Positions 31,311-42,561 of a stretch of 64,000 bases of DNA are shown piece after piece (position 1 is the stretch's first letter; every line of letters begins with the position of its first letter). Under the pieces are notes generated by a model. That model saw only the letters and a list, made by a program, of their open reading frames with translations. It had not been told where the DNA came from and searched no databases. A program made the translations under genes and the position numbers. The DNA is from Alitta virens (taxonomy: Eukaryota; Annelida; Polychaeta; Phyllodocida; Nereididae), in NCBI GenBank assembly GCA_932294295.1, contig OW028580.1:27164896-27228895 (forward strand), in the 5' to 3' direction.

Positions 31311-34300
31311 ATGATTGTTTTCTCACGCCCTCTGGTGCTATCTTTTGCACTTACACACGTGACAACATTGACTGCATATGTATGGCGGCTGCTAGGCAGA
31401 GGATGTGGGGTAAAAAGCTACACCAGTGCCCTCTGCAGTCTTCTCACATTTCTAACAGCTTCGGGGATAATAGTTACCCATACTAAAGGCACAACAAGAT
31501 ATGTTGGCTTAGTTGTATCTCCAGTGTTGGCACTTGTGCATTTCCGTTACTGTGTGAAACCTGCCTATGTCAGTTCAAAGAATAAAGCTGTTTTCATTAC
31601 AGGTAATCATAAGTTTATGCAAAAATAACATCTTGTAAACTATTATAACTTTAAACATCATCCAAAGACTATAATAGGACAGTACCAATATTAAAGTTAC
31701 AAATTTTGGGGAGCATGCATTTAGGGCTTTACGTCCTGTATTTCTGCACCAGTTGGGCTAATTAGGACAGGCAGAGACCATGGCAATGAGACGAAGGAGG
31801 AAACAGCCATCCAACTTAGGCTCGACCGGGAATCGAACCCGGGATCCAGCAGTTGGAAGCCCAGAGCGCTACCTCTGAGCTAGGCCCCCACCCTACAAAT
31901 ATTGGGGACAACTTAATTATGGGTTGACGCTTTACAACATTGGTCAGCAAAGTGTAGGAAGAGCTAGCCAAAGGGAGAGCTAAGTAACCTAATGAGAGTC
32001 AATAGCAGAATGTACATTGCTCAGTGCCCTGTTTTGGCCACTGGGCTTTGTGACTTTTACCCCAATTGCAACATTGCCATGAGGAGGTCCATAAATTAAA
32101 ACCACACATTTATAAAAAATAAAAATAAAAACAGCCATTTATAACATGCTGGTTCAGCCAATTTCATCATCTAAGGCTCCTTCATAAATATTTTACATAA
32201 GTATATTGAGAACCTGATATAAATGTACAGATTTTTCTTAAGGATGCGATTCTGGATTTGGTCGACGTCTAGCACTGCGTTTGGACTCATTAGGTCTCCA
32301 TGTATTTGCTGGATGTCAGTTCGCAACTGGAGTTGGTTCTCGTTATCTAAAAGAAAATGCTTCTTCAAAACTACAAACTCTACCACTGGACATCACTGAT
32401 GACAATTCTTTAGAAAGGGCATTAAAATTTATCAAGGAAAATCTCAAGGAAAATGAAGGTAAACTGAACTTAATTAATTGTGCATTATTTGAATATTATT
32501 TCATTTTCCAATTTCCACTCATTGACTTATCTCAATTCATGTTCATTTACTTACCTTTATTACCTATCTAATCATCGATATTTTTATCTCGAATTTATTG
32601 TTCCTTGAAGCTTTCATCATATTAAAATAATGTATGCAAAGGCAATGTTTATTGATACTGAATCAACAGCCCTTTTTCACGTAACTTTAATAATGTAGAA
32701 ATTAAAAAATTATCCACAATAATCGCATTGACAATAAAAAAAAATTATTTCTGCCTTTTCTTTGAAATGTTATGATTTTAATCTTCCTGTGTTAGCCACA
32801 TATTGCATTTTTAACATCAAATGCAGCATGCCTATCAAATTAATTTACAGAATTATATGTGCACAATTTATTGTCTGGATCTATTCTCTTTTACATTTTT
32901 TTTTTTTTCAGAACTATGCTGTCTGGTAAATAATGCAGGGATCTACAAATATTTTGGAGAACTGGACTTGGTGCCAGTTAATGTTATTCAAAATATGATG
33001 AATGTGAATTACATTGGAACCATCAAAGTGACCAAGACATTTCTTCCCATGATTCGTCAGAGTAAAGGGAGAATTGTTAATGTGTCCAGTGGCACAGGTA
33101 AGCAAATATAAATTTGCTATTATTTTATACAATAGTTTTAAATTATTCATTGACCAATTCAATTTTTCAATATAAATAAGTTCAATAACCTGTACGCATA
33201 TATTTCCATGAAAAGCATTTTGTCTAGATGCTAAAAAATATAGGCCTATCAATCTCTGTTGAGATAATGGCCAAGCTATCTAGCCTAGGCCTATTAAGGC
33301 ATTGCACACATTTTAAAAGAGGACAGAGGTTGCGCAATAGCCTGAATAGGCCTAGATAGAATAGGCCTAGGGATTGTCAATTTAATTTTTCGATAATAGA
33401 TAAAAAAACCAAGATTGCTCAAGCACTGGAGTCTGGAATAAGTTCAATAACCTAGATCTACGCATTTATTTCCATTGAAAAGCATCTTGTCTTTGCTTAA
33501 AAGTAAACTGCTTTTAGGCCTATAGAATAAATATTCTAGAAAATAGTCAAAATGGGCTATTTACAGGTGTACCATATATATGCCTATCAATCTAGCCTAG
33601 GCATATTTTAGTCATTGCACAATTTTTAATTTAAAGAGGACTGAGTTTGGGCAATTACGTACATAGGGATTGTCGCCAGAAAATTATTGACAATATTGGC
33701 ATTATTGTCACTAAATTCGGATACTTTTTCTCTGTCAATTAAATCCAAAGCAAATACCTCATCAAAGTTTTAATTGCCACGCCAAACTCTGGTGCACAGT
33801 TAGCTGAAGCTTCTATCTTCCCGCCATTGTTTACAATCGTCACGTCATCAAATACAATCTAGCAGCGCCATTATGACGTCACTAATTGTACTTAACCACA
33901 ATCCTAGGTGGCGCACAGGTCATGCCAAATGCTGCCACCTTGTGGAACAAGAAAAAACTGTCATTTTAACCATGAAGTCAATGAAGTTGACAAGAAAATA
34001 GATTAATTTTGGTGTAGAAACGAAACACTGCAGAGAATGTCAATGTGCGCACTGAACTCACTCATAATTCTTTTGTAAATATCACGCCCATAGACGACTT
34101 CAATTAATGTATAATGTAAAAAGCATCTGAAATTTCATAATGTCCAATATTAACATGACAATTGTGATTATTTAGTTCAGTTATTAAGCATGTGTTCATA
34201 CTTCTCTACACATCTCCAAAAAATTTACTGTGAAATTCATGAACTGTAATATTTTCATCAATTTTCATTTACAGGCATTGTCCCACTTCCAACCCTGGGT

Positions 34301-35246
34301 CCATACAGTAGTACCAAAGCTGCACTGGAGGCGATATCGAAGACTCTCCGAGATGAAATGCACAAGTGGGGCGTATCAGTCAGTGTGGTGAGACCTGGAC
34401 CATACAACTTCGGTGAGCTGCTAAATCATCAGTATTTGAAAAGCCTTCTGTATTATTACCAAGGGTGGGGTGGGTGATCAGGGCTTTACGTCCTGTATTT
34501 CTGCACCAGTTGGGCTAATTAGGACAGGCAGAAACCATGGCAATGCTGTATTATTACCAAAATGGCCTAATTGGATCTATGTGACATATGTCATTCATAC
34601 TTTTCCACGTAAGGAAAACGAAATTTTTCATTCTAAAAATCAAAATTTAGGTGTAATAGATTCCTTGATTAACCATCTCAATAATCAGCCATCTAAATGT
34701 TCACTTTTGTACACAGCTGTAGGCCTATAATCAACACTATAATAGATTAAGGGCACACAAGTCAAAATTACTTGAGCTTCCTACAGGTCATTTCACAATT
34801 GGTCGACTGCTAAATGCAGAATAAAAGAATCTGAATCGAATAAAATGCAATCATTGTTACTTTGCAGCTAAAATTTTCTTTTCCTTTCAGCCGAACATCA
34901 AATCAATAACAAGGACTCTGAAATGAAAGAGTACTTAAATTTCTTATGGCAAAATATGCCTGACACAACAAGAGAAGACTATGGAAGAGACTATTTAGAT
35001 GGCTACCTCAATGTACCATCGTTTTCCAGTGACCGTGATCCGGTCGAAGTTATAAATGATCTTGAGGATGCCATCATGTCAAAGTGTCCCCAATATGCAT
35101 ATAACCCGGGAAGAATGCCATGGTTTGCGCTATTTTTAGATAGGTGCTTTCCATCCTCCTGGCGAAGATGTCCCCACCTCATTAGCCAGTTCACATTTTA
35201 TTTCAAAGTCATTCCTGCGGCATTACAAAATTCGAAAAATAATTAA
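31311..35246 (+). CDS. Short-chain dehydrogenase/reductase, HSD11B2/HSD17B2-like, 5 exons
   Basis: A 395-residue membrane-anchored NAD(P)-dependent oxidoreductase. Exons 31311-31602, 32243-32458, 32912-33097, 34275-34412, 34891-35246; every border is AG/GT and all introns are phase 1. Residues 1-90 contain two or three hydrophobic segments, as in the N-terminal anchors of HSD11B2 and HSD17B2. The Rossmann motif is T97-G-C-D-S-G-F-G104, then N-N-A-G at 176-179, and catalytic S229, Y242 and K246 (P-Y-S-S-T-K-A-A). The C-terminal P-G-R-M-P-W-F and tryptophan/arginine-rich end match the SDR9C group. Likely substrate: a steroid or retinoid, oxidised at the ER membrane; the exact substrate cannot be read from sequence. 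BDH1-like and RDH-like enzymes are alternatives within the same group. Introns carry SINEs and a tandem duplication. Confidence 0.92.
31713..31893 (-). mobile_element. tRNA-derived SINE, family 1, in intron 1 of the dehydrogenase
   Basis: Full-length copy, antisense to the gene, with intact box B. Flanked by TACAAATTTTGGGGA (31698-31712) and TACAAATATTGGGGA (31894-31908), a 15-bp duplication with one mismatch. Confidence 0.92.
32017..32097 (-). repeat. Relic of the LINE-tailed SINE head
   Basis: Contains AGTGCCCTGTTTTGGCCACT and CATTGCCATGAGGAGGTCC, matching the head of the composite SINE at 29282-29529. It lies in intron 1 of the dehydrogenase. Confidence 0.6.
33177..33680. repeat. Diverged tandem duplication in intron 3 of the dehydrogenase
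   Basis: A block beginning AAGTTCAATAACCT at 33177 is repeated in the same order from 33449 (AAGTTCAATAACCT, AAAAGCATCTTGTCT, GCCTATCAATCTAGCC, AGGGATTGTC). Period about 270 bp, with scattered substitutions and indels. Several AGGCCTA palindromes occur within. Confidence 0.75.
34463..34545 (-). mobile_element. tRNA-derived SINE, family 1, very short truncated copy in intron 4
   Basis: An 83-bp 3' fragment, antisense to the dehydrogenase, with a perfect 15-bp target duplication CTGTATTATTACCAA at 34448-34462 and 34546-34560. Insertion-time truncation is clear. Confidence 0.95.
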
Positions 35247-35385
35247 GTCATGAAGTTCTATAATTTGCGAACTATTACAATGCTTCCACATTTGTATAAA
35301 TCACTGTTAAAGTATTATCTATCTTCCATTTCTCAAAATTTGGAAATTTTGCTGACTATGTAACAAACTAATTACTGAAACGTCT

Positions 35386-35391
35386 AATAAA
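35386..35391 (+). terminator. Candidate polyadenylation signal of the dehydrogenase
   Basis: AATAAA 140 bases after the stop codon, the first canonical signal downstream of it. Confidence 0.6.
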
Positions 35392-36226
35392 GTTATATCT
35401 ATCTATTCCAAAAGCCACAAGTTGTTGCGCATGGATACATATAAAAATTGCAGAAAACACGTACTGCTAATTACTAAAACGGATCATATCAATATCTCAG
35501 CGACCACTCACAGACCAAGCAATACTCCCACTGTACCAAGACAGATGAAAGTTAAAAAGGATGACAAAAAATGGAAATCTTTTATCACATTATCCAAATA
35601 TCAGATTCTATAATTTGATGACAATCACATACTTTCAACTAGCATTTTCAATTCATATTCAACATGTATTGCTCGTTAAGTAGAACTGCAGGTCAACAGA
35701 TCCATAAAAAGTTGAAAACTGATTACAAACTTTTTTCATTTTTGTGATCAATGAAATTGAGGAAAACCGGCGATATATTTCGATCAAAAGAAAATCACAT
35801 GCTATGTGAATAGGTTTCGATTTGGATGAGATTCACATGCCATTGGACAGACATTTTCAGGGGAAATTTGCAAGCATTTTAAATTCTGTACTGGTTGTCT
35901 CAAAATAATCCAATAAATTGGTCTATAATTGACATAATTCATTTGAAGAATTTTTGAGGCACAACCACATCTTGGTCTTATACATTAACATGGTTAAGAA
36001 CATGGTTAGGGCTGTTCCATTTCAAAAAAGGAGAGCGGGGGGGGGGGGGGATGTAGAAAAAATGGGGTTAGGGGGGGGGGGGGTTTCTGTCAAAGACCAG
36101 ATATTGGGTGTGGTGTCCAAAAAATTTTAGGTTCACTCCCCAATCCCTTTTTTTTAAATGGAACTCAACAACCCTTATGCAAATCAGACAAAAATTTTAT
36201 CAGAAATAGCACAATTTTCACTTTTA
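35392..36226. other. Spacer between convergent genes
   Basis: No gene seen. G homopolymer runs at about 36038-36050 and 36070-36083. The convergent dehydrogenase (+) and ZCCHC4 (-) genes both end into this region. Confidence 0.45.
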
Positions 36227-39200
36227 TTATGAATTGATTTTTCCTTTTTTCTTCTTTTTTGTCATTCCACCAGAAGCTTTATCTGAAGATTTCCTTTTCC
36301 TGAAAAATAAAAACAAGATTTTAAATTTCATGAAATATCTCAAGCTGGACTATTAATGGAGTCTATAAAAACGTTTGATACTACTATATTCACCAGTTTT
36401 AATTAATACACTACAACACAAAGCACAAACAACTTCAATAACCCACCCAATTTTTGACTGCATTTTCAACTGTTTTGAATACGGGCACTCCCTCTTTTTA
36501 TGTCCATAACCACCACACAGAAAGCATGCGCCTGGAAAATAAAGCAACAATGAACTCGTGCACTGAAGTATTACTGCATGAGGAAAATATAATTAAATTT
36601 GAATATGTAACTATAAGCATAATAATTTACCAGGCTTTGCATCACCACATTTGTGATCTTTAGGAAAACATTGTTGACACTTATTACAGTGAATCCGGTT
36701 TGGTTTTACGCATCTTCCACACTTTTTGCAATGAACATACGTCCTGCCATCCTTTCAAAAAAGAAAAGAGCAAAATATTAAAGTTTTCGACTTAACATTA
36801 CACAATGTTAAAAGTGAGCCCAACATTTTTCTTCCCCCAAAAAGATTTTGATTCACGTAAGTTTCATACTGCACACTAACCAACGCCTGTACCAGTTGGG
36901 CTAAAGGGAAGTCCCCAACAGCCAAGCACAAGTAGGCGTGGTAAATGCATGCCAATATCACAACATGACAAAAGCCAGGATAGGATATTAATCGCAATTA
37001 GGAACCGTAGCACAACTGCCATTGCATAAAGCGAATCACAATATAAATTTGGATGAAGCAATTCTTTACCATATGAAAATTACAAACAAAATATTTGGTA
37101 AATTAAAACCTCACCTTGGATGTGCAAGCATTACATATGGTGCAGTGTCTGTTCTCCTGAGAGACATATCTTTCACAGATCTTGCAATAACTGAAAGAAA
37201 ATATAGTCAGATATAATGTACCACAACATGGCCACCTGCCAAAGGTAGACGTAATGATGAGATGATAGGCTTGGATTCCACATCATGTTACATATATTTA
37301 CCCTATGGGTGGGGTCTTTTACTTGCCTCAGTATAGACACCAAGTACAAGGCACATCCAGTTCAACATCCCATGCGATCAACATCCAGCTTCCGGTGAAG
37401 CTCATGTTGAGTGCTTGGGCTGGTAATCAAACCTGGGACCTTCAGCACAACTGGCTAATGTGGAATTGGTGCATTCCTTAACCAATATAAGATATACAGT
37501 TGAGTGGCCTAAAGGTTAAGGAATTCACCAATTCCACATTAGACTGTTGTGCTGGGTTAAATATACAAGGACAATCAGAAATGTATGCAACAAACCTGTA
37601 ACCTTCCTTCGACGGTAAAATCATAGAAGAAGGACTCAAATTGGTAAAAATTCTAATTGGCGACCCTTGCTTCATTTTGCTGCCAGTCTTGAATAGTTCA
37701 TGATTGTCATAATTTACCTACAAAGAAATGCCAAAGCTATGAATAAGTATTTCAAGTCTTTGAAAAATTGATAAGCATTCTGTAATAAAAATTACCTCGG
37801 ACATTTTTTTAAAAATCAGATTACCTTATAATCTAACATTCTTAAAAAAGGCATGTGAGTTTCTATTTGCCCTTCATTGAAGTACGGAAAAAACAGCATC
37901 AAACTCATGTTTGAGTCGGTGTCCATTTCTGTAAAGGAAATAACAAATAAGTTAGCTGGTTTAATTTTCCATTAAGTTTATTCCAGTAAAAGTTACCTGT
38001 CCATGAAACAGTTAATAAGACTCAAGATAAATTTATTTGCCTACATACAATAATATAATATTAATTTAAGTTGAAACAATCAATATACTCTATTTACAGT
38101 GTACGAGAGGCCAGGAGGAACACTCTAAGACACATTAATAGCATATATAAGGCAGATTTATCAAAAAATATATCACATCCAAAATCATATCATATCAGGC
38201 CGACAGATTCAAAATTATTCCAGTATAAAAAATTAACCCTCAAAATATGACACAAGCTAAATTACCCAGCAAACAGGTAGCATAAATGTAACATCAGCTC
38301 TGGTAACATATTAGAACAACTTCCTCCAGGAAAGCATATTTCTTCTGACAATGAAAACCAAAAGCAGTAAATTGCATGTTCGGGTCTAAATGCTGAAATT
38401 AATCATTATCATATAATACCTTTTTTACCAGTCCACTGAAAATCTTCACTGATACATCTGAATGTGTGAGCCAGTACTTCGACCAGTCCTCCAAAAGGGG
38501 GATCCACGATCACAAGAACTTTGCCATGTGCTACACTCTTCAGGAAATTTATGTAAGTTTTCCTGCTGTCTTCAAAAAAGTGATGGTTGAACATATTGTA
38601 GCGGCAGTAATGTTTTTGGTCAAAGAATTGTCCCTGAAACATTTTACAACACAAAAGTTAGTATTATTTATATTACTCTTTTGTAAATACATTTTACTAT
38701 ATGAAACTTCGCAGACTTTATCAAATAATTACACGAGCCTCATATATCATGAGAATAGTTTACCTTCCTCCCTTTAATAATCATACATTAATGAACTCTT
38801 GAAGATACAATGAACAATCTGCAGACCTCATAATTTGCGCAACGTTAATAAGGACTGATGAGAAGACATAAAAATCATGGCGCTTTCATAGTTTCGGGCA
38901 ATACCAACTTGACAGACAGACAGTGAATGGAACTGTTTTCAACAGATTACAATAATTAAATTAATACAAAACTGGTCTGTAGTTTCTTGCTTACATATCT
39001 ATGGTCCAGGTCCAACAATAAACTGTCGAACTGCTTGCTGTGACATCTTATTAGGTTTTCATGAATTCTGAAAGTAAAATAACACATGTGTGATATTTCC
39101 TTTAAGCATGTTTAAAGTTTAGCAAAAATGGATCTCTTATAGGCACATATTATATTAACATACCTAGGAGATCCAATGCATACCACATGAGTGATTTCAA

Positions 39201-42200
39201 ACCTTGTCAAAGTTTCAATCACTAAGTCAATGGCAGTTTGTGCAAACAGATATTGCTGAAATAACAAAAGATGAATATTATAAATTAGTTGCATTGAAAC
39301 AATTATTTGTAAATACAATAGACATGACTTTAGTTAGTCAGACAAAAATATCTCCACTGCTTTTGTATATGTGGTAAAATGTATGATTATTCATTAGGAC
39401 ACAAGAACAGAAATCAAAACACAAAAAGTTGTCAACACACAAAAATGTGAATGGAATGAGTCAGAAAGAGAATAAGGGTAACAGGCAATTCTGCTTTAAT
39501 AAAATAAAATAAACAGCTTTAATATGATAATATCTATAATAAACTTCCTCACTTTTGTTATAACTTAATTATTTCAACATTTTCCTGTACTTACAGCATT
39601 TGTTTTGTTGTCCTCCAGCGACTTGAGCAGCTCAGAGGGTTTTTCTAACATTTCATCCGTGACATTTTGATGAGCTATATGTCCAACATGTTCAGGCCAT
39701 TCCTTTTTTAGCAGAAGTAAACTACACGTCTCACAGAATTTTCTACTTGTAATTGGAAGAGATCTAAACTGTGTTGATCTGATAGGGAGAAAGAGTGAAG
39801 GTAAAATGATTAATTTGAGAAACGCTCTCTGCATATACTTTATAAATCATCCAAAATGGCCTGGACTCCAGTTATATTTTTGTGTTATAAAGCTTATATA
39901 TATATATTATACATACCAACTCTAGGATTTAGTGCATTATAGCAGACCCAAATTTATGAGCATATTTGGTGTCCAAAGAACAAAAAATATATAATTATTT
40001 TGAGCAACACTCACCAAGTTTTGAGGGACTTGTCCAAGAAGATTGCCAAGAATAACATTTGTGAAAACCACCGTCATTTGTTTGTGACGTCATACATTGA
40101 ATTGAAGCTTTTGACGTCATATGCTTGGCAATGAGGCTAGCTAAATATGGTCATAAATCTGGGTCCGCTATACTGCACTTTTTCCCCAACTCTATTCCTT
40201 GTTACCTTGATTGGTTCTCCTCATGCGTCCACTTTGGCTGGGCAGCAGCATTGACAGCCTTTCTTGCTTCATGTTTCTCTATGGAAATTTTTTCACCCTC
40301 TAATTGATAGAATGGGCACGATTTTTTATCTCTGCTTGCTGAGCATGCAAAGAACCGTTTAACATTGTTGGTACTTGTCTGTTCAAACAACAAGGTAGGA
40401 CCTGAAAAATTCAAACAGATATGTATTGATATAGCTATACATTAATTATCACTTGCATGTAGACTTGTAGACCATTGTGCCGAAACCGTAGGTTGTTGGC
40501 CTCTCATTGATCATCTTACTGGATGTAATCTTTATCATACTTCATGGCATGCATGCGCCTGCAGCAGAAAAAATTAGGAGAGTGCAGGTTGTATTACAGG
40601 TAGCAGCAGAGCTTACATCATTTTGTAAAAACTACACAACTCTATAAAATATGTCTGCCTAGACTGTCTCTATAAACATTATTGCTATAAGTCAAAATAG
40701 AAAAGGTAGAGAAGCAACATGAGCATGACATGTGACAGTTTTAAAAGGCATAATCATGATAATGGTGATCATCACCGTTGATGTATGTATGTGGGGGCCA
40801 GTCAACTCGCCCAAAAATTTCTCGCCCATATTTAACTCGCCCAATACAAAACTCGCCCTTGACATTGTTTTTTCCCCCCTGTGTGTTTGTTGATTCGTTT
40901 CTACTTTATGTTTGTTGACTTGACTTTTTTAATACTAGTAATGTTCTAGAGGTTGCCACCAATAAAAGTTTTGGTTGCAGTTTGTTGATTTTGTCCTACG
41001 TTGATAAGGTTGTTATGATTTTTTGCCAGGGCTGGCTACAAGAAGGGCAAGCAGTCCGCCATTAACACGTCACCGAAACGGCCTCCCCAGTCACGATGAA
41101 GGGAGTAACCTTCTGCATCATTAATCCAGCATAACTTTGTCATTTCTAGTCCGATTTTCCCAAAATTTTAAGTTTCTAGAAATTGCCGAAAACTCCTTCT
41201 TCTATATAGGATACTGCAGTTAACAATTATGTATTTAGAGCGATCTAACAATGTCTATTTTTGGATAATAAAATATTTAATGTATAAAAATGTGTTTTTT
41301 TTCTTTCCAACTAATGAATATTCATAATTATGAAATGTATATGTTGCTAAAATGAAGTCAAGTACAATTCCTCCAAAAATTAATATTCAGACATTGTTTA
41401 TGACTTGCACTTTTGATATGGCCCCTACTATTGTAAGGCATGACACTGTGACGCAAGGTTGTTGTGAGCCAGCTCGCCAGGGACCATCTCAATACACAAG
41501 AAAAAAATTAAAAGACATTTTTAAAAAAACCTTTAACGTACTGTTCATATTTTGTTAGGGTTACATAAAAAATGTTCTGTTTAATGCACTTTAGTTCAGC
41601 CATGGTCTTTGGTCAAACTGGGCATAAATTGCTGTCATATATTTATTCGAGGATAGAAGAGTGCCGTTTCTTTTTCTAAATTGTTCACTTTTAAGTCTTA
41701 CCAACTGTGTCTAGTTCATAGCAACATAATGGGACAATTAAACATATTCAGCTAGTACTTATCTACAGAGTGTAAATAAAACTGTTTCTTTATTAATTGA
41801 TTGAATAATCATACAAACACTACAAAACACTATTAATATAGGAAAAGACTAAAATATATCTATATTTTCCTTTTTTTTTTGGGCTGGGTTCGCCCATATT
41901 CGCCTGGGTTCGCTAAAATGTCATACAGACTGTAGAGCCACTATAAATATCAGCCGTTTACATTTACGCATAAATGCGCGATGATGGGCGAACCCAGCCC
42001 AAAAAAAAAGGAAAATATAGATATATTTTAGTCTTGTTTACTTAAAGTTAAGCAATAGACACACCTTACTTAACTCAAATAAACATTATAAATAAAAAAT
42101 ATATATGGGGGGGGGGGGCGAGTTATCATTGGGCGAGTTGGTTTTGTGGCGAGAAATTTTTGGGCGAGTTGACTGTACAGTGTACTTGGTTTAAGCTGCT

Positions 42201-42360
42201 GTTGACAGTGTTGAAATGACATCTTTTGAGATACAGCTAAATTTAGCCAGACATATACATGTACACAGATATAAAAGCACAAACCATGTGGACAGTGAGG
42301 TGTGTCTTTGCTTTTCAGGGCACTCAAAATAACATCAACAGTCTGGCGTTCCCTCAGCAT
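36227..42360 (-). CDS. ZCCHC4: ZCCHC4-like 28S rRNA N6-adenosine methyltransferase, 12 exons
   Basis: Complete 471-residue model. Minus exons: 42285-42360, 40206-40401, 39595-39778, 39164-39255, 38995-39067, 38420-38633, 37825-37928, 37596-37717, 37115-37190, 36631-36751, 36447-36531, 36227-36299; all borders AG/GT and phases agree. Domains in order: a GRF-type zinc finger (about residues 20-60; C-P-H-G-P-T-L-L-F, then F-F-A-C-S-A-S-R-D); a methyltransferase core with D-P-P-F at 251-254, the adenine-N6 catalytic motif, followed by G-G-L-V-E; a Cys-rich region (K-C-x-x-C repeats); a CCHC knuckle C422-x2-C425-x4-H430-x4-C435; and a lysine-rich tail. ZCCHC4 methylates one adenosine in 28S rRNA in the nucleolus, with S-adenosylmethionine as donor. 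Vertebrate proteins are slightly longer. The start (M-L-R-E-R-Q) is the nearest in-frame ATG; an upstream in-frame non-ATG stretch was ignored. Intron 1 holds a transposon. Confidence 0.94.
37303..37558. mobile_element. tRNA-derived SINE, family 2: inverted pair of copies
   Basis: A minus-strand family 2 SINE (about 37303-37485; tail AGACCCCACCC, box B-like GGTTTGATTA) is followed head to head by a plus-strand head fragment (37499-37558; GAGTGGCCTAAAGGTTAAG). The arms share AATTCACCAATTCCACATTAG-like sequence, so they can pair as a hairpin. It lies in an intron of ZCCHC4. Confidence 0.75.
40799..42175. mobile_element. Non-autonomous DNA transposon with iterated CTCGCCC inverted repeats
   Basis: A 1377-bp element in ZCCHC4 intron 1. 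Both ends read inward CAGTCAACTCGCCCAAAAA, then further CTCGCCC units spaced 14-16 bp, four on each side. No transposase was recognised inside; a 68-codon frame at 41352-41558 has no known domain. The CAGT terminus next to a TA at the right end (ACTG-TA) would suit a Tc1/mariner/pogo-like element, but the left flank reads GC instead of TA; a MULE-like foldback element is the alternative. A second palindromic element is nested within. Confidence 0.75.
41845..42035. mobile_element. Foldback element, 52-bp nearly perfect arms
   Basis: Left arm 41845-41897 and right arm 41984-42035 are reverse complements with a single extra T in the left arm. From the outside inward, each arm reads AAGACTAAAATATATC, TATATTTTCC, a T run and GGGCTGGGTTCGCCCAT. 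The loop is 86 bp and contains a further TTCGCCTGGGTTCGC. The near identity of the arms points to recent activity or arm correction. Nested in the element at 40799-42175. Confidence 0.85.
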
Positions 42361-42561
42361 GATGCTTTGGACGATAATAACAGACCTCAAATACTTTTCA
42401 TGAATAATCAAAAGGTGTCGCTTCAGCGAAAGTTTTGCCCTCTTGTGTAAAAGTCTGAAAAGATTTACGCCAATCGCGAATGAAAGAATTTCGAAAATTC
42501 GCGCTGGGAAGATTTGTCATCTTATCATCATCATATTTTCGTTTTGATTCTTAGCTTTAAA
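42361..42561. promoter_or_regulatory. Probable shared promoter of ZCCHC4 (-) and RNF4-like (+)
   Basis: Only about 200 bp separate the two divergent start codons (42360 on minus, 42562 on plus), so both cores must lie here or in untranslated leaders. The sequence contains several CG dinucleotides (TTCGCGCTGG, AATCGCGAATG) in an AT-rich neighbourhood and no obvious TATA box. The RNF4 first exon is very short, so this assignment depends on it being right. Confidence 0.5.

Noticed and set aside
42070..42411. 113-codon minus frame as a separate protein
   Set aside because: Only its first part is coding (ZCCHC4 exon 1, ending at the donor at 42285); the rest runs into intron and transposon.
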